The position numbers and the translations under genes are program-made. This document shows positions 6,146 through 6,937 of a stretch of 6,937 nt of DNA, one piece after another. Each line of letters begins with the position of its first letter. The stretch's first letter is position 1. The notes beneath the pieces are model-generated. The model had not been told where the DNA came from, made no database searches, and saw only the letters and a program-made list of their open reading frames with translations. Source of the DNA: Methanosarcinales archaeon (lineage in GTDB: Archaea > Halobacteriota > Methanosarcinia > DSM-18856 > Methermicoccaceae); the NCBI GenBank assembly GCA_003661015.1, contig QMVI01000059.1:1-6937 (forward strand), read 5' to 3'.

Positions 6146-6370
6146 ATGAAGAGCTATCTGGTAATATGGTTCAACAGCGAAGGAGCGAACCCATCTGAGA
6201 TAACGAGAGCATTAACATCACTCGGATTCAAACCGATAAAAGGGAACTATGATTATGTGTATGAGTGGAATACGAAACCAGATGTTGATGAGGTACTTGC
6301 TTTCGCTGACAAGGTGAAGATGACGCTGAGTGGCATGAAGGTGTTGTTCAAGATTGAGACAGTGGAGTGA
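6146..6370 (+). CDS. Small protein of unknown function, third gene of the rpa operon
   Basis: A 74-residue protein that I cannot assign to a named function, though the sequence looks like a conserved small archaeal protein. Seen: hydrophobic strand SYLVIWFNSEG; a helix-like NPSEITRALTSLG; FKPIKGNYDYVYEW as a strand pair; a helix-like DVDEVLAFADKVKMTLSGM; and a last strand VLFKIETVE. This beta-alpha-beta-beta-alpha-beta order suggests a small ferredoxin-like fold. There is no signal peptide, membrane segment or metal motif. A good ribosome site and only 9 bases to the RPA-associated gene make it part of the rpa operon, so a role with single-stranded DNA is possible but unproven. Its 3' end overlaps the 3' end of the convergent thiI gene by 23 bases if thiI is read through its TAG. 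The stop is TGA. Confidence 0.8.
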   Translation: MKSYLVIWFNSEGANPSEITRALTSLGFKPIKGNYDYVYEWNTKPDVDEVLAFADKVKMTLSGMKVLFKIETVE

Positions 6371-6937
6371 TATCTTCTACTTCCGCACTCGATATTGCAC
6401 TCTCCACAAGTTCATCAATCTCAATCTTAGTTTCCAGCTCCAGAACTTGTTGTGGGTCAGCTGAGATGCTAGGGCGGGTTGGGACTGCTTTGCATGGTGC
6501 AGTCGTCGATAGTTCGTAAGTCCCTATTTTTCGAGCGAGCTACATCACCTCTGTCTTGTCCATAGCTATGAGTGGATGGTAAAGAGGGATGTCTAAACCG
6601 GTCATTTCTACCATGAGATTTCTGGATGTTTGAGATGCAACCTGACCAAGGGATGAACCAGTTATAACGCCATCACATCCTTCGATTTCCATAACCCTCT
6701 TTGCGATTCTGTACATCATGCGTTTGCATAACACACACGTTAGCTTAGTACCCAGTCTCACGAGTTCGTCAAGTATGAAAGCAAAGGGAACGTTGTAAAA
6801 TCGGATGGGATGATTTGGAGCCCATCTCGATATTGCCTCCATTTGCCTCTTCACATCGGATGGGCCTGTGTCGAGATGAAGAGCGACAATCTCAGCCCCT
6901 CTTTTCATCATGAGCCATGTTGCAACCGGGGAATCCA
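6348..6937 (-). CDS. thiI: ThiI-family tRNA 4-thiouridine synthetase, 5' end missing, with an in-frame TAG (candidate pyrrolysine)
   Basis: ThiI adenylates and thiolates U8 of tRNA. The window begins inside the PP-loop: (SGGI)DSPVATWLMMKRG is visible from Asp, then EIVALHLDTGP, LTCVLCKRMMYRIA, GVITGSSLGQVASQT, and PLYHPLIAMDKTEVM. The next codon is TAG (6540-6542). The frame continues LARKIGTYELSTTAPCKAVP and on to TGA at 6348-6350, 63 residues more. That continuation is typical ThiI C-terminal sequence (IARKIGTYE...). Archaeal ThiI is reported to bind an Fe-S cluster through a CxxC pair plus a third, later cysteine. Here the CxxC codons are 6735-6737 and 6726-6728, and the likely third cysteine (6492-6494) is 16 residues past the TAG. 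Stopping at the TAG would thus remove an essential ligand. About 195 of roughly 380-390 residues are visible. Pyrrolysine readthrough is inferred; a pseudogene is the alternative. Confidence 0.87.
6540..6542 (-). other. In-frame TAG in thiI, candidate pyrrolysine codon
   Basis: TAG (CTA on the plus strand) between DKTEVM and LARKIGTYELS, at a variable position of a conserved helix where family members have assorted, often polar residues. The frame is unchanged on both sides and conserved on both sides. A large lysine-like residue would be tolerated there. Confidence 0.72.

Noticed and set aside
1..6937. CRISPR arrays, insertion sequences, tRNA or rRNA genes
   Set aside because: No regularly spaced repeats, transposase-like frames, or tRNA/rRNA-like segments were seen; nearly all bases are covered by the genes listed.

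Overview
This window looks like chromosomal DNA of a euryarchaeon of the methanogen or methane/alkane-oxidiser type. The evidence is a clear F420-dependent methylene-tetrahydromethanopterin reductase (mer), an archaeal-type riboflavin synthase (ribC), an archaeal RPA operon, a ferredoxin-type ThiI with a CxxC pair, and TATA-box-like promoters. Codon use is rich in ATA, AGA and AGG. I cannot name the species. A pyrrolysine-using lineage such as the Methanosarcinales and relatives fits best.

Layout. Positions 1-2547, minus strand, read as mer, then ribC, then gpmI (cut by the left edge). A hairpin plus T-run lies exactly at the mer stop codon, between mer and ribC. Positions 2620-3042, minus strand, encode a DUF151/bifunctional-nuclease family protein. 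It is divergent from a plus-strand pair: a 51-residue 2[4Fe-4S] ferredoxin (3094-3249) and a CrtI-like FAD oxidoreductase (3246-4448) that are translationally coupled. Positions 4479-6370, plus strand, form an RPA operon: a zinc-finger RPA, an RPA-associated OB-fold protein and a small unknown protein. Positions 6348-6937, minus strand, hold the 3' half of a thiI gene cut by the right edge.

The main discovery is that two unrelated conserved genes on opposite strands, the FAD oxidoreductase and thiI, are each interrupted by one in-frame TAG. In both, the same frame then continues into clearly homologous sequence that the protein needs: the C-terminal FAD-contact motif in one, and the expected third Fe-S cysteine in the other. 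No TAA or TGA interrupts any gene. Every other complete gene here ends in TAA or TGA. The one terminal TAG, at the end of the oxidoreductase gene, is followed two codons later by TGA. This is the pattern expected where UAG is a sense codon, most likely pyrrolysine, here in ordinary genes rather than in methylamine methyltransferases.

Functional links. Mer uses F420, and RibC makes riboflavin. Both cofactor pathways draw on the same ribitylaminouracil intermediate. The ferredoxin/CrtI-like pair suggests ferredoxin-linked redox chemistry, perhaps on an isoprenoid. The rpa operon provides single-strand DNA binding.
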